DNA of 64,000 nucleotides from Kribbella flavida DSM 17836 (GTDB lineage Bacteria; Actinomycetota; Actinomycetes; Propionibacteriales; Kribbellaceae). Positions 24,407 to 32,434 of the stretch are shown here, in pieces (the stretch's first letter is position 1; every line of letters begins with the position of its first letter). A model generated the notes under the pieces. That model was not told the DNA's origin, did no database searches, and was given only the letters and a program-made list of their open reading frames with translations. Position numbers and translations under genes: made by a program. The stretch is from NCBI RefSeq assembly GCF_000024345.1, contig NC_013729.1, positions 7,130,001-7,194,000 on the forward strand, read 5' to 3'.

Positions 24407-25518
24407 GTCCGCGATTGTCCCACCCGTCGCCGCCGCGCCGTCACCCCGGCCAGCTTGCCGCCGACCGCGAGCATGCCGTCGCGGACGGCACAGGCCACCT
24501 GGTGGTCGAGCTGCCCCACCCAGCCGATGCCCCGGGAAGCCCGGACGAGCTTCGTCGCGGCCGGCCGGCGTTCGGCGTCGTACGCGGCGAGAGCGGCTGC
24601 CCAGTCGGGGCTTTTGAGGTGCCGGGCGAGCGTTGCGGCGTCTTCGAGGGCGGTGCAGGCGCCTCGGCCGAGGTTCGGCGTCATCGCGTGGGCGGCGTCG
24701 CCGAGCAAGGCGACCCGGCCGCTGACGAAGGGCACGAGCGGTAACGTCAGGTCGTAGATGTCGTTCTGCAGAACGGATTCCGGCGGGGTGCCGGCCAGGA
24801 GCGCGGGGATCGGCTCGTGCCAGCTCCCGAACGCCTCGAGCACGTCGGCGTGCGGGTCCGCGACCACCTGCGCGGCCGGCCGGTTCGCCGTGGCGTACCA
24901 GTAGAACCGGCCGTCGATCAGCCGCGCGAACCCGAACCGCCGGCCCCTTCCCCAGGTCTCACCGCCACCGTCGGTCAGCTCGACGTCCGCGATGCCCCGG
25001 TACGCCGTGTAGCCGGAGTACCGCGGGCCGGCGTACTGCGGATGCAGGGTCTGCCGTACGACGCTGCGCAGGCCGTCGGCGGCGACGACCAGATCGGCCC
25101 GGAACACCTCGTCCCCCGCGACCACCTCGGCACCGGCCGGATTCTGGCTGACCCCTGTGACCGTCACGCCGGTGCGAATCGCGACCTCCGGGCCGAACCG
25201 CTCGGTGATCAGCGCGTGCAGCCGCGCCCGGTGGATCATCACCGGGGCCTCCATCCCCAGAGCCGTCGCTTCCACCACCCAGCCGCCGTCCGGCCTGCGC
25301 ATCCCGGCCGGGCCGACCAGGGCGACGGCCTGCTGCACCTCCGTCACGCCGAGCTCGGCCAGCGCCGCCACGGCCGAGGGCCACACCGAGATCCCCGCCC
25401 CGACCTCGCCCAGCTCCGGCGCCCGCTCCAGCACGGTCACCTGCCAGCCACTTCGCTCCAGCCCGAGCGCCGCGGCCGCGCCACCGATGCCCGCCCCCAC
25501 CACGATCGCAGTCCTCAT
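24403..25518 (-). CDS. FAD-dependent monooxygenase
   Basis: 371 aa. Group A flavin hydroxylase: GAGIGGAAAALGLER Rossmann at residues 8-22, VVAADGLRSVVR (DG motif) near 150, and VALLGDAAHAMTPNLGRGA (GD motif) near 275. Substrate unknown; aromatic or polyketide hydroxylation is usual. ATG 25518 is preceded at 6 nt by TAGAGT on the minus strand; the overlapping palindrome and divergent tetR suggest repression. Its stop overlaps the purC start. Confidence 0.9.
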   Translation of the reverse strand: MRTAIVVGAGIGGAAAALGLERSGWQVTVLERAPELGEVGAGISVWPSAVAALAELGVTEVQQAVALVGPAGMRRPDGGWVVEATALGMEAPVMIHRARLHALITERFGPEVAIRTGVTVTGVSQNPAGAEVVAGDEVFRADLVVAADGLRSVVRQTLHPQYAGPRYSGYTAYRGIADVELTDGGGETWGRGRRFGFARLIDGRFYWYATANRPAAQVVADPHADVLEAFGSWHEPIPALLAGTPPESVLQNDIYDLTLPLVPFVSGRVALLGDAAHAMTPNLGRGACTALEDAATLARHLKSPDWAAALAAYDAERRPAATKLVRASRGIGWVGQLDHQVACAVRDGMLAVGGKLAGVTARRRRVGQSRT

Positions 25519-25525
25519 ACCATGA

Positions 25526-25557
25526 CTCTACATCTGTAGAGGAGGCCTCGGTAGAGT
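25526..25557. promoter_or_regulatory. TetR operator with two divergent leaderless promoters
   Basis: CTCTACA (25526-25532) TC TGTAGAG (25535-25541) is a perfect 7-2-7 palindrome. On the minus strand it contains TAGAGT ending 6 nt before ATG 25518; on the plus strand TAGAGT (25552-25557) ends 6 nt before GTG 25564. One bound repressor could silence both genes. Confidence 0.75.
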
Positions 25558-25563
25558 AGGCCC

Positions 25564-26163
25564 GTGCCGAAAAACGTCCCGCTCGGAGAGGACCGTCGAG
25601 CGGCGATCGCCGACGCCGCCATCCAGCTCGTCGCGACCAGCGGCCTGCGTGGTCTCACCCATCGCGCGGTCGACACGGCCGCCGGGCTGCCCCCCGGCTC
25701 CACGTCGTACTACCTGCGCACGCGCGACGCGCTGCTCGCCGCGTGCGTCAACCGGATGCTCGAGAGCGACCTCGCTGCCCAGCCCGGGGCCGGTTCGTCG
25801 AGCGCTCCGGCGACACCGGCGGAGCTGGCGAAGCTGCTGACTGCGACGGTGCTGCAGCTGGTCGAGCACCGCGCCGAGGACCAGCTCGCCCGGTACGAGC
25901 TCTCGCTCGAAGCGAGCCGCCGGCCCGAGCTGCTCGACGCGATCACCCACGGCGGCCGGGTCCTGCGGGAGCACCTGGCCGGCATGCTCGCCGCCCTCGG
26001 CGTGCCCGCGGCCGACGAGGCCGCCTGGCCGTTCGCCGCGATGCTCGACGGCCTGATCTGGGACCGCGTCGCCGGCGCGGGCCGGACGCTGCCCCGAGAA
26101 GCCTTCGAGGCCGGCGTCCACCGCGCGATCTCCGCGCTGCTGCGGGGCTTCGAGGTTCCCTGA
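25564..26163 (+). CDS. TetR-family transcriptional regulator
   Basis: 199 aa. N-terminal helix-turn-helix at residues 10-60 (AIADAAIQLVATSGLRGLTHRAVDTAAGLPPGSTSYYLRTRDALL, here cited as one region), then an all-helical ligand domain. Divergent from the flavin monooxygenase with a palindromic operator between; presumably it controls the monooxygenase (and with it purC) and itself in response to a small aromatic ligand. GTG 25564 fits a leaderless start. Confidence 0.9.
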   Translation: MPKNVPLGEDRRAAIADAAIQLVATSGLRGLTHRAVDTAAGLPPGSTSYYLRTRDALLAACVNRMLESDLAAQPGAGSSSAPATPAELAKLLTATVLQLVEHRAEDQLARYELSLEASRRPELLDAITHGGRVLREHLAGMLAALGVPAADEAAWPFAAMLDGLIWDRVAGAGRTLPREAFEAGVHRAISALLRGFEVP

Positions 26164-26186
26164 GCCGGTAGCGCTGGGAGTGCGGG

Positions 26187-26579
26187 TCAGGCGGTTTTGC
26201 GTAGCCAGAGCAGGCCGAGCACCGGCAGCACCAGCGGAACGAAGCCGTAGCCCTGGCCGAAGTGCGACCACACCGTCGCGTCCGGGAAGTCCTCCGGTAC
26301 GGCGTAGCTGAACGCGCCGATCGCCAGTACCCCGACCAGCTCCACCACGATCGCGACGGTCGCCACCCGGCGGGACAGCGTCGTTGCCTTGGCCAACGCG
26401 AAGGTCGCCGCGCAGTAGATGACCGCGGCAACGGCCGACAGCACGTACGCGACCGGCGCCCGGTCGAACTGGGTGGCGATCTGCACCCCGGCCCGGGCGG
26501 TCGCGGCGAGCGCGAAGATGCCGTACACCAGGATCAGGATGCGCCCCGGCCCGTGCCGGGTGGCCGCGGCCTCGGTCAT
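26187..26579 (-). CDS. Small four-helix membrane protein
   Basis: 130 aa from ATG 26579, about four transmembrane helices, ending WLRKTA. Begins 1 nt after the stop of the next small membrane protein, so the two are coupled. The frame runs upstream inside that gene, but that part is an Arg/Cys/Ser shadow. No motif recognised. Confidence 0.7.
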   Translation of the reverse strand: MTEAAATRHGPGRILILVYGIFALAATARAGVQIATQFDRAPVAYVLSAVAAVIYCAATFALAKATTLSRRVATVAIVVELVGVLAIGAFSYAVPEDFPDATVWSHFGQGYGFVPLVLPVLGLLWLRKTA

Positions 26580-26580
26580 C

Positions 26581-26937
26581 TCAGCCGGTCCAGATCTCGT
26601 ACATCCGCAGCTCGAGCACCGGGACCACCAGGCAGGCGACGGCCAGTGCGCCGGCTCCCCAACGGCTGCTCTCGGCCAGCGCCCAGAGCGTGCCGAGCGG
26701 CAGCACGAGCAGCGCACCGATCAGGTAGCCGACGAAGAACGGCCCGGACACGTCCCGCTCGGTCCCGGCCAGCTGCACGATCCCGGCCACCAGCTGCGCC
26801 AGCAGGCCGAGCTCGACGACCCCCAGCACGGCGATCAGGGGCCAGTTGATCCGCCGGTCCAGCGCCGCGAGCACGATCGCGAACACCATCGCGGCCAGCG
26901 AGAGCGCCACCAGCGCCCAGGTCAGGGGTTCGAACAC
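26581..26937 (-). CDS. Small four-helix membrane protein
   Basis: 118 aa, four hydrophobic segments separated by short loops, with a GTERDVSGPFFVGYLIGALL stretch. GTG start at 26937. Forms a two-gene unit with the downstream membrane protein; together they may make a heteromeric complex (inference). No known family recognised. Confidence 0.7.
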   Translation of the reverse strand: MFEPLTWALVALSLAAMVFAIVLAALDRRINWPLIAVLGVVELGLLAQLVAGIVQLAGTERDVSGPFFVGYLIGALLVLPLGTLWALAESSRWGAGALAVACLVVPVLELRMYEIWTG

Positions 26938-26949
26938 GATCAGAGAATG

Positions 26950-27786
26950 TCACGCGGCGTCGGTGCGGTACTCGCCGGGGCGGACGCCGTAGAAGCGGGT
27001 GAAGGCGGCACTCAGCGCGTACCCGTTCGCGTAGCCGACCTTGCGGGCGACGGTCGCCAGGGTGTCGTCGGTCCCCCGCAGCAGGTCGCCGGCCAGGCAC
27101 AGCCGCCAGCAGGTCAGGTACGACATCGGTGGTTCGCCGACCAGGGCATGGAAGCGCCGCGAGAACGCGGCCCGCGACATCGAGCTGCTCGCCGCCAGCT
27201 CCGCGACCGTCCACCGCCGGGCCGGCTCCGCGTGCATGAGCGCGAGCGCCGAACCGATGGCCGGGTCCTGCTGTGCTCGGTACCACGGCGGGGCGGAGGA
27301 GTCGGGCCGGTCCAGCCAGACCCGCAGCGCGGTGAGCACGATCAGGTCGAGCAGGCGGTCCAAAAGCGCTCGTTGCCCGGGCCGGGCGTTCTCCAGCTCG
27401 TCGGTGAGCAGGTCGACCGCGCGACCGACCCCAGCGCCGGACTCGACAAGCAGCACGGGAGGCAAGCCGCCGAGGACCCGGTCGCACACGCCTCCCCCGA
27501 CCTCGTAGCTACCGGTCACGAGCACCGCCTGGTCCGCGCTCTCGGCCGGTCCGTCGGCCAGCGTGTACGGCCGGCGGCCGACCACCAGCGCGACGTCTCC
27601 CGCCGCCAGCTCGGCCGGGGTTTCGCCGTCGACCGTGAGCACCGCCGTCCCCCGGACCATCGTGACCAGCGTCAGCGCGGCGCCGGCTGGGCAGCGCACC
27701 TGCCACGGCGCCGACAGGTCGGCCGTCTCCACCACCACTCCCTGCGGCCGGACGTCGTCGAGCAGCCGGGACAGCGCGTCATCCAT
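26950..27786 (-). CDS. AraC-family regulator with cupin sensor domain
   Basis: 278 aa. Cupin-like N-terminal half (residues 25-110; the AraC_binding_2/cupin_6 style with TMVRGTAVLTVDG) and a C-terminal pair of helix-turn-helices (RRWTVAELAASSSMSRAAFSRRF and TLATVARKVGYANGYALSAAFTRFYG). ATG 27786 follows TACGAT by 6 nt, so probably leaderless. It is divergent from the imine-reductase-like gene 81 nt away, its likely target; alternatively the membrane pair downstream. Confidence 0.9.
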   Translation of the reverse strand: MDDALSRLLDDVRPQGVVVETADLSAPWQVRCPAGAALTLVTMVRGTAVLTVDGETPAELAAGDVALVVGRRPYTLADGPAESADQAVLVTGSYEVGGGVCDRVLGGLPPVLLVESGAGVGRAVDLLTDELENARPGQRALLDRLLDLIVLTALRVWLDRPDSSAPPWYRAQQDPAIGSALALMHAEPARRWTVAELAASSSMSRAAFSRRFHALVGEPPMSYLTCWRLCLAGDLLRGTDDTLATVARKVGYANGYALSAAFTRFYGVRPGEYRTDAA

Positions 27787-27866
27787 ACCGCGATCGTAGA
27801 CGCAGTCGTATCTGAGCGGCATCGACAGATATTTCGTTGTCGCCTTGCTGCCGCTTGACTGAGGTC

Positions 27867-28718
27867 ATGACTGAACCTCCCACCGTGAGCGTCCTGGGCA
27901 CCGGAGCCCTGGGCGCCGCGCTCGCGCAGGCCTTGCACGCCGCTCAGGTCCCGACGATCCTCTGGAACCGCAGCCCGGACCGGCTCGCCGCGGTGGCCGA
28001 CCGGCTTCCCGGCGTACGGCCTGCGGCGACCGTCACCGACGCGGTCGAGTCCGCGGCGGTTGTCGTCCTGGCCGTGGCGGACGCGGCCGCTGCCGAAGCC
28101 GTGCTCAGCGCGGCAGGCGATGCGCTGACCGGACGCGTCGTCGTCAACCTGACGTCCACCACGCCGGAGCAGGCGCAACTGCTGGCCTCGCGATTCGGAC
28201 CGGAGTACCTGGACGGCGCCGCGATGAGCGGCACGCGCCTGATCGGCGACCCCACCGCCCTCTTCCTGTACGCCGGAGCGGCTGCCGCGTTCTCCCGGGT
28301 GGAAGACGTGCTGAAGGTTCTCGGCAGGGCCCGGTTCCTGAGCGAGGACCCGCGGGACGCGTCGCGCTGGGACACCGCGCTGCTCGGGCTGAACCTCGGC
28401 CTGCTCACCGCCTTCTACCAGGCGGTGGCGCTGCTCGGCGGTTCCGCGACGCAACTGGCGGACGTCGCCACGGCGTACCTGCCCTTCGCCACCGGCCTGA
28501 TCGCCGACCACGCGCGGCAGATCGATGCGCAGGACTATCCCGCCGACGACGGCACGCTGACCGTGTACGCCGGGGCGGTGGACCACCTGATCGCGACGGC
28601 CGAGCAGCACGGCGTCGGCGCCGACCTCCCGCTGGCCGTCCGTACGGTCATCGGCCGGGCGATCGCGCAGGGCCGCGGCGACCAGGGACTGGCGGCGTTG
28701 ACGGAGGCACTGCGATGA
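27867..28718 (+). CDS. NAD(P)-binding reductase, imine-reductase/3-hydroxyisobutyrate dehydrogenase-like
   Basis: 283 aa. Rossmann VLGTGALGAALAQAL at residues 9-23 with NRSPDR after strand 2, which favours NADPH; LTSTTPEQAQLL and GAAMSGTRLIGDPTALFLYAG match the imine reductase/beta-hydroxyacid dehydrogenase group. The helical C-terminal domain would form an intertwined dimer. Start ATG 27867. Overlaps the next gene by 4 nt. Substrate not known; divergent AraC gene is the likely regulator. Confidence 0.82.
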   Translation: MTEPPTVSVLGTGALGAALAQALHAAQVPTILWNRSPDRLAAVADRLPGVRPAATVTDAVESAAVVVLAVADAAAAEAVLSAAGDALTGRVVVNLTSTTPEQAQLLASRFGPEYLDGAAMSGTRLIGDPTALFLYAGAAAAFSRVEDVLKVLGRARFLSEDPRDASRWDTALLGLNLGLLTAFYQAVALLGGSATQLADVATAYLPFATGLIADHARQIDAQDYPADDGTLTVYAGAVDHLIATAEQHGVGADLPLAVRTVIGRAIAQGRGDQGLAALTEALR

Positions 28719-29215
28719 CGAAGGCCGTTTCCTTCGCGGAACTGCGGGACGACCTCACCGCGATCCTGTCCCGGATCCGGTACGCCACGATGACCACCGT
28801 CGACCCCCACGGCCGGCCCCGCTCGCGGGTGCTGATCGCGGTCTGGGAGCTGGCCGGTCCGGATCCGCTCGGCTGGCTGGCGACCTTCCGTACGCCGGTC
28901 AAGGCGCGGCACCTCGCCGGCAACCCACACACGTCGTTCTCGTACTGGGATCCCCGGCAGGACACCGCGAGCATCGACGCCACCGCCACGTGGACCGACC
29001 GCGCGGACGAGCGGCACCACGTGTGGCAGCTCTACGAGGACGGCTCACCTCGCGGGGTCGGCTACCCGCCGGGCGCCTTCTGGCCGGGCGGTCCCGACAG
29101 CGAGCAGTTCCAGGTGCTTCGCCTGGAGCCTTACCGGATCCAGGTCCTGCGCGGGCACGAGCTCTCCCGCGGTGTCCCGGCGAGGCAGTGGAGCCGGCCT
29201 TCCGCGACGGCTTAG
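28715..29215 (+). CDS. Pyridoxamine 5'-phosphate oxidase-fold flavoprotein
   Basis: 166 aa split-barrel protein: the MTTVDPHGRPRSRVLIAVW stretch and RTPVKARHLAGNPHTSFSYWDP are typical of the FMN/F420-binding PPOx family. Too divergent from PdxH to assign vitamin B6 synthesis; a flavin or F420 reductase acting with its coupled upstream reductase is a guess. Its stop overlaps that of convergent purB by 4 nt. Confidence 0.85.
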   Translation: MTKAVSFAELRDDLTAILSRIRYATMTTVDPHGRPRSRVLIAVWELAGPDPLGWLATFRTPVKARHLAGNPHTSFSYWDPRQDTASIDATATWTDRADERHHVWQLYEDGSPRGVGYPPGAFWPGGPDSEQFQVLRLEPYRIQVLRGHELSRGVPARQWSRPSATA

Positions 29216-30648
29216 AGAATGTCGCCCGGGGTGTACGCCGCGGCGTCGGGGTAGCGCTTGGCCAGCTGCTCGATCTTGGCGACGACGGCGTTCACCTGGG
29301 CGACGGCCGCGCCGGTGAAGGTGAGCGGCTCGCCGACGATGCCGACGATCTGCTCCTCGGTCAGCCCGAGCCGGCCGTCCGCGCCGAGCCGGCGGAACAG
29401 GTCGTTGCCGGCCAGCCCCTGCCGCAGGTCGAGCGCGGTCGCGACGGCGTGCTCCTTGATCACCTCGTGCGCGGTCTCCCGGCCGACGCCGTTCTTCACC
29501 GCGGCCATCAGGATCTTGGTGCTGGTCAGGAACGGCAGGTACCGCTCGAGCTCACGCTCCACCACCGCCGGGTAGACGCCGAACTCGGCCAGCACGGTCA
29601 GGAACGTCTCGAACAACCCGTCGAGCGCGAAGAACGCGTCCGGCAGCGCGACCCGGCGTACGACCGAGCAGAAGACGTCACCCTCGTTCCACTGGTTGCC
29701 GGCCAGCTCACCGGCCATCGACGCGTAGCCGCGCAGGATCACCGCGAGCCCGTTGACCCGCTCGCAGGACCGGGTGTTCATCTTGTGCGGCATCGCGGAC
29801 GAGCCGACCTGGCCCTCCTTGAAGCCCTCGGTGACCAGCTCGTGCCCGGCCATCAGCCGGATCGTGGTCGCCAGGCTCGACGGCCCGGCGGCGAGCTGGA
29901 CCAGCGCCGAGACCACCTCGTAGTCCAGCGAGCGCGGGTAGACCTGGCCGACACTGCTCAGCGTCCGGCGGAACCCGAGGTGCTGCGCGACCTCCGACTC
30001 CAGCCCGGACAGCATCTTGTCCTGGCCGCCGAACAGGTCGAGCATGTCCTGCGACGTACCGACCGGGCCCTTGATGCCGCGCAGCGGGTACCGGTCGATC
30101 AGCTCCTCCAGCCGGGCGATCGCGATCAGCAACTCGTCGGCCGCCGAGGCGAACCGCTTGCCCAGCGTGGTCGCCTGCGCGGCGACGTTGTGCGACCGGC
30201 CGGTGATCACCAGCGCCGCGTGCTCGGCCGCCTTCTGACCCAGCTGGACGGCGGTGGCGACGGCGCGGTCGCGGACCAGTTCCAGCCCGGCCCGGATCTG
30301 CAGCTGCTCGACGTTCTCGGTCAGGTCCCGGCTCGTCATGCCCTTGTGGATGTGCTCGTGCCCGGCGAGCGCGTTGAACTCCTCGATCCGCGCCTTCACG
30401 TCGTGCCGGGTGACCCGCTCCCGGGCGGCGATCGACTCCAGGTCGACCTGGTCGATCACCCGACGGTAGTCCTCGATCACCCCGTCCGGCACGTCCACGC
30501 CGAAGTCCTTCTGCGCGCTCAGCACTGCCAGCCACAGCTGCCGCTCGAGCACGATCTTGTGCTCCGGTGACCACAGCTCGGCCATCGACAGACTGGCGTA
30601 CCGCGCGGCGAGAACGTTCGGGATCCGGGGCTTGCTGGAGTTCGGCAC
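29212..30648 (-). CDS. purB: Adenylosuccinate lyase PurB
   Basis: 478 aa fumarase-superfamily lyase used twice in purine synthesis (SAICAR to AICAR, adenylosuccinate to AMP). Signature GSSAMPHKMNTRSCERV carries the catalytic-loop Ser; TGRSHNVAAQATT and MTSRDLTENVEQLQ are further active-site segments. GTG 30648 chosen because homologues begin near the IPNVLAARYAS segment and GAGAAT ends 6 nt before it. A palindromic repeat lies upstream. Confidence 0.96.
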   Translation of the reverse strand: MPNSSKPRIPNVLAARYASLSMAELWSPEHKIVLERQLWLAVLSAQKDFGVDVPDGVIEDYRRVIDQVDLESIAARERVTRHDVKARIEEFNALAGHEHIHKGMTSRDLTENVEQLQIRAGLELVRDRAVATAVQLGQKAAEHAALVITGRSHNVAAQATTLGKRFASAADELLIAIARLEELIDRYPLRGIKGPVGTSQDMLDLFGGQDKMLSGLESEVAQHLGFRRTLSSVGQVYPRSLDYEVVSALVQLAAGPSSLATTIRLMAGHELVTEGFKEGQVGSSAMPHKMNTRSCERVNGLAVILRGYASMAGELAGNQWNEGDVFCSVVRRVALPDAFFALDGLFETFLTVLAEFGVYPAVVERELERYLPFLTSTKILMAAVKNGVGRETAHEVIKEHAVATALDLRQGLAGNDLFRRLGADGRLGLTEEQIVGIVGEPLTFTGAAVAQVNAVVAKIEQLAKRYPDAAAYTPGDIL

Positions 30649-30693
30649 ACCGCCATTCTCCCTGGTCGGCCGCCGCCGTCTCAGCCGCACCCC

Positions 30694-30778
30694 CACCACT
30701 CACCAAGTCCGGCCTTGGCTGGCCACCCAGCGTGACAGCAGATGCCTGAGCGGTGATCGCCGAGGTTGGTGAGTGGTG
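30694..30778. repeat. Palindromic intergenic repeat, copy B
   Basis: Perfect 13-bp arms CACCACTCACCAA (30694-30706) and TTGGTGAGTGGTG (30766-30778) around a 59-nt centre. It lies 10 nt beyond the stop of the lipase-like gene and about 50 nt from the purB start. Same core as copies at 42704 and, with one change, 13434. Confidence 0.8.
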
Positions 30779-30788
30779 CGGATCCGGC

Positions 30789-31745
30789 TCACAGCAGCGC
30801 GGCCCGCAGGTCGGCGCCGATCAGGTCCACCGCGTGCCGCCCGGCCGCCAGGACTCCGGGGAAGTTGAGGAACGCGTGCATCGTGTCGGCGTACTCGACC
30901 AGCCTGGCCGCGACGCCGTCCGCGCGCAGGCGATCGGCGTACGCCCGGGCGTCGTCGCGCAGCGGGTCCCGGCCGGCGGCCAGAATCAGCGCGGGAGGCA
31001 GCCCGGAGAGGTCCTTCGCCCGCAACGGCACCGCCGCCGCGGGCAGGTCACCCGGCGGGAAGTACTGCGTGTCCGCCCAGCCACCCGGCGCGATGCTGTG
31101 GAAGACACCGTCGAACAACCGGTACGACTCGGTGTCCTGGCCGTCGTCGAGCGGCGGGTAGCAGAGCACCTGCCGGTCAGGCAGTGGCCGGTCCTCGTCG
31201 CGTGCGACCAGGCACGCGCCCGCGGCCAGTGCTGCCCCGGCGCTCTGCCCGCCGATCACCAGCCGACCGTCGCCACCGACCTCCGCCCGGTGCTCGCGCA
31301 ACCAGTCGAGCGCGTCGAGGGCGTCGTCCAGGCCTGCGGGAAAGGGATGCTCCGGCGCCAACCGGTAGTTGAGCGACACCACCACGACCTGCCCGCCGGC
31401 GGCGATGCCCGAGGTGGCGCACTCGATGTCGCGGAGATCGCCGCCGACGAACCCACCGCCGTGCAACCAGAGCACCACGGGCCGGGGCTCGTCGGTCCGC
31501 GGCCGGTAGATGCGCGCCAGCAGCGTCCGCCCGGGCAGCTCCAATCGGATGTCACGGGGTCGGGTCGAAGGATCGACGAGTCCGGCGAGCTCGGGATCGG
31601 GCAGCTCTTGACGGTCCTCCAGCAGAGCGGCGTACGGGTCGGCGGGGGCGTTCTCCGCCTCGTCGGGACCCTGGACAGCGAAGCGCCGGAGCAACGCGTC
31701 GGTCTCCGCCCGGAACCCGGGCTCGTCCACGATTTCGCGGGTCAT
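30789..31745 (-). CDS. Alpha/beta hydrolase, hormone-sensitive-lipase type
   Basis: 318 aa esterase. Oxyanion motif HGGGFVGGD, nucleophile Ser in GGQSAGAAL, Asp in AAGRDPLRDDA and His in DTMHAF, as in family IV carboxylesterases. ATG 31745 chosen; the frame is open much further upstream but overlaps the preceding DinB-like gene. That gene's stop overlaps this start by 4 nt. Confidence 0.92.
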   Translation of the reverse strand: MTREIVDEPGFRAETDALLRRFAVQGPDEAENAPADPYAALLEDRQELPDPELAGLVDPSTRPRDIRLELPGRTLLARIYRPRTDEPRPVVLWLHGGGFVGGDLRDIECATSGIAAGGQVVVVSLNYRLAPEHPFPAGLDDALDALDWLREHRAEVGGDGRLVIGGQSAGAALAAGACLVARDEDRPLPDRQVLCYPPLDDGQDTESYRLFDGVFHSIAPGGWADTQYFPPGDLPAAAVPLRAKDLSGLPPALILAAGRDPLRDDARAYADRLRADGVAARLVEYADTMHAFLNFPGVLAAGRHAVDLIGADLRAALL

Positions 31746-32263
31746 CCGACCACTCCACCGAGATGCCGGCCGACGTGCTCGTACGGCTTGCCGTCGATCG
31801 GCGTTGCGAAGTACTCCGCGAGCGCCCCGATGCTGCCGTCGAACGGTCCGCCCGTCGCCGGGTCGGACCAGGCCGGACCGTCGTACCGGAGAACCTCGTC
31901 GACCAGCGCGTCCGCGACACTGCTCATCCGGTCCACCAGCAGCTCGGACGGCAGGTGCCGACCCGCCGCCACGCCACCCGCGTTGAGCGCCGACCCCGCC
32001 TCGGCGGTCTCCCACTCGGGCGCCAGACTCCAGTGCGATCGCCCGGCCGCCGCCTCCAGGAGTACGGCGAGCGTGATCTCGTCCCACATCAGGATGTGCG
32101 CGACGAGGTCGTGCAACGAGTCGCAGAAGTGCCCCAGCGGCCCGTCCTCCACCCGGTACGGCGCCCGCAACTCCGGCACGCTCGCCAACCGGTCCAGCAG
32201 CAACTGGTGATCGGCCTGGATCAGCTTCGCCGCCCCAGCGGCGTCGATCGTTGGTGTACGCAT
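31742..32263 (-). CDS. DinB/MDMPI-like four-helix protein
   Basis: 173 aa. LIQADHQLLLDRL and HDLVAHILMWDEITLAVL put two His in helices spaced like the metal ligands of the DinB/YfiT/MDMPI superfamily, which includes thiol-dependent transferases and isomerases using mycothiol in actinobacteria. ATG 32263 chosen because the upstream extension is Gly/Arg-rich. Coupled to the hydrolase downstream. Exact function unknown. Confidence 0.65.
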   Translation of the reverse strand: MRTPTIDAAGAAKLIQADHQLLLDRLASVPELRAPYRVEDGPLGHFCDSLHDLVAHILMWDEITLAVLLEAAAGRSHWSLAPEWETAEAGSALNAGGVAAGRHLPSELLVDRMSSVADALVDEVLRYDGPAWSDPATGGPFDGSIGALAEYFATPIDGKPYEHVGRHLGGVVG

Positions 32264-32340
32264 GTCCCCAGTCGACCCCGGCGCGGCACCGGCCCGGCCC
32301 CGATTGACGAAGTTCGGCAATCGTCGGGTGGTCGCGCGCC

Positions 32341-32362
32341 GTTCGCCGGGCGTTCACACCGC
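32341..32362 (+). promoter_or_regulatory. PHO-box-like direct repeat upstream of the phosphatase gene
   Basis: Two directly repeated 11-nt units, GTTCGCCGGGC then GTTCACACCGC. Streptomyces PhoP binds direct-repeat units of 11 nt whose first seven bases resemble GTTCACC. The site is 72 nt before the start of a PhoD-type phosphatase, a usual PhoP target. Confidence 0.55.
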
Positions 32363-32434
32363 GCTGGAAAGTAGTTGCCGTCGCAGTGATCCGCTGGGGC
32401 GGCCCGCTGCCGCGGCCCAGCCCGAGGAGAGTCG

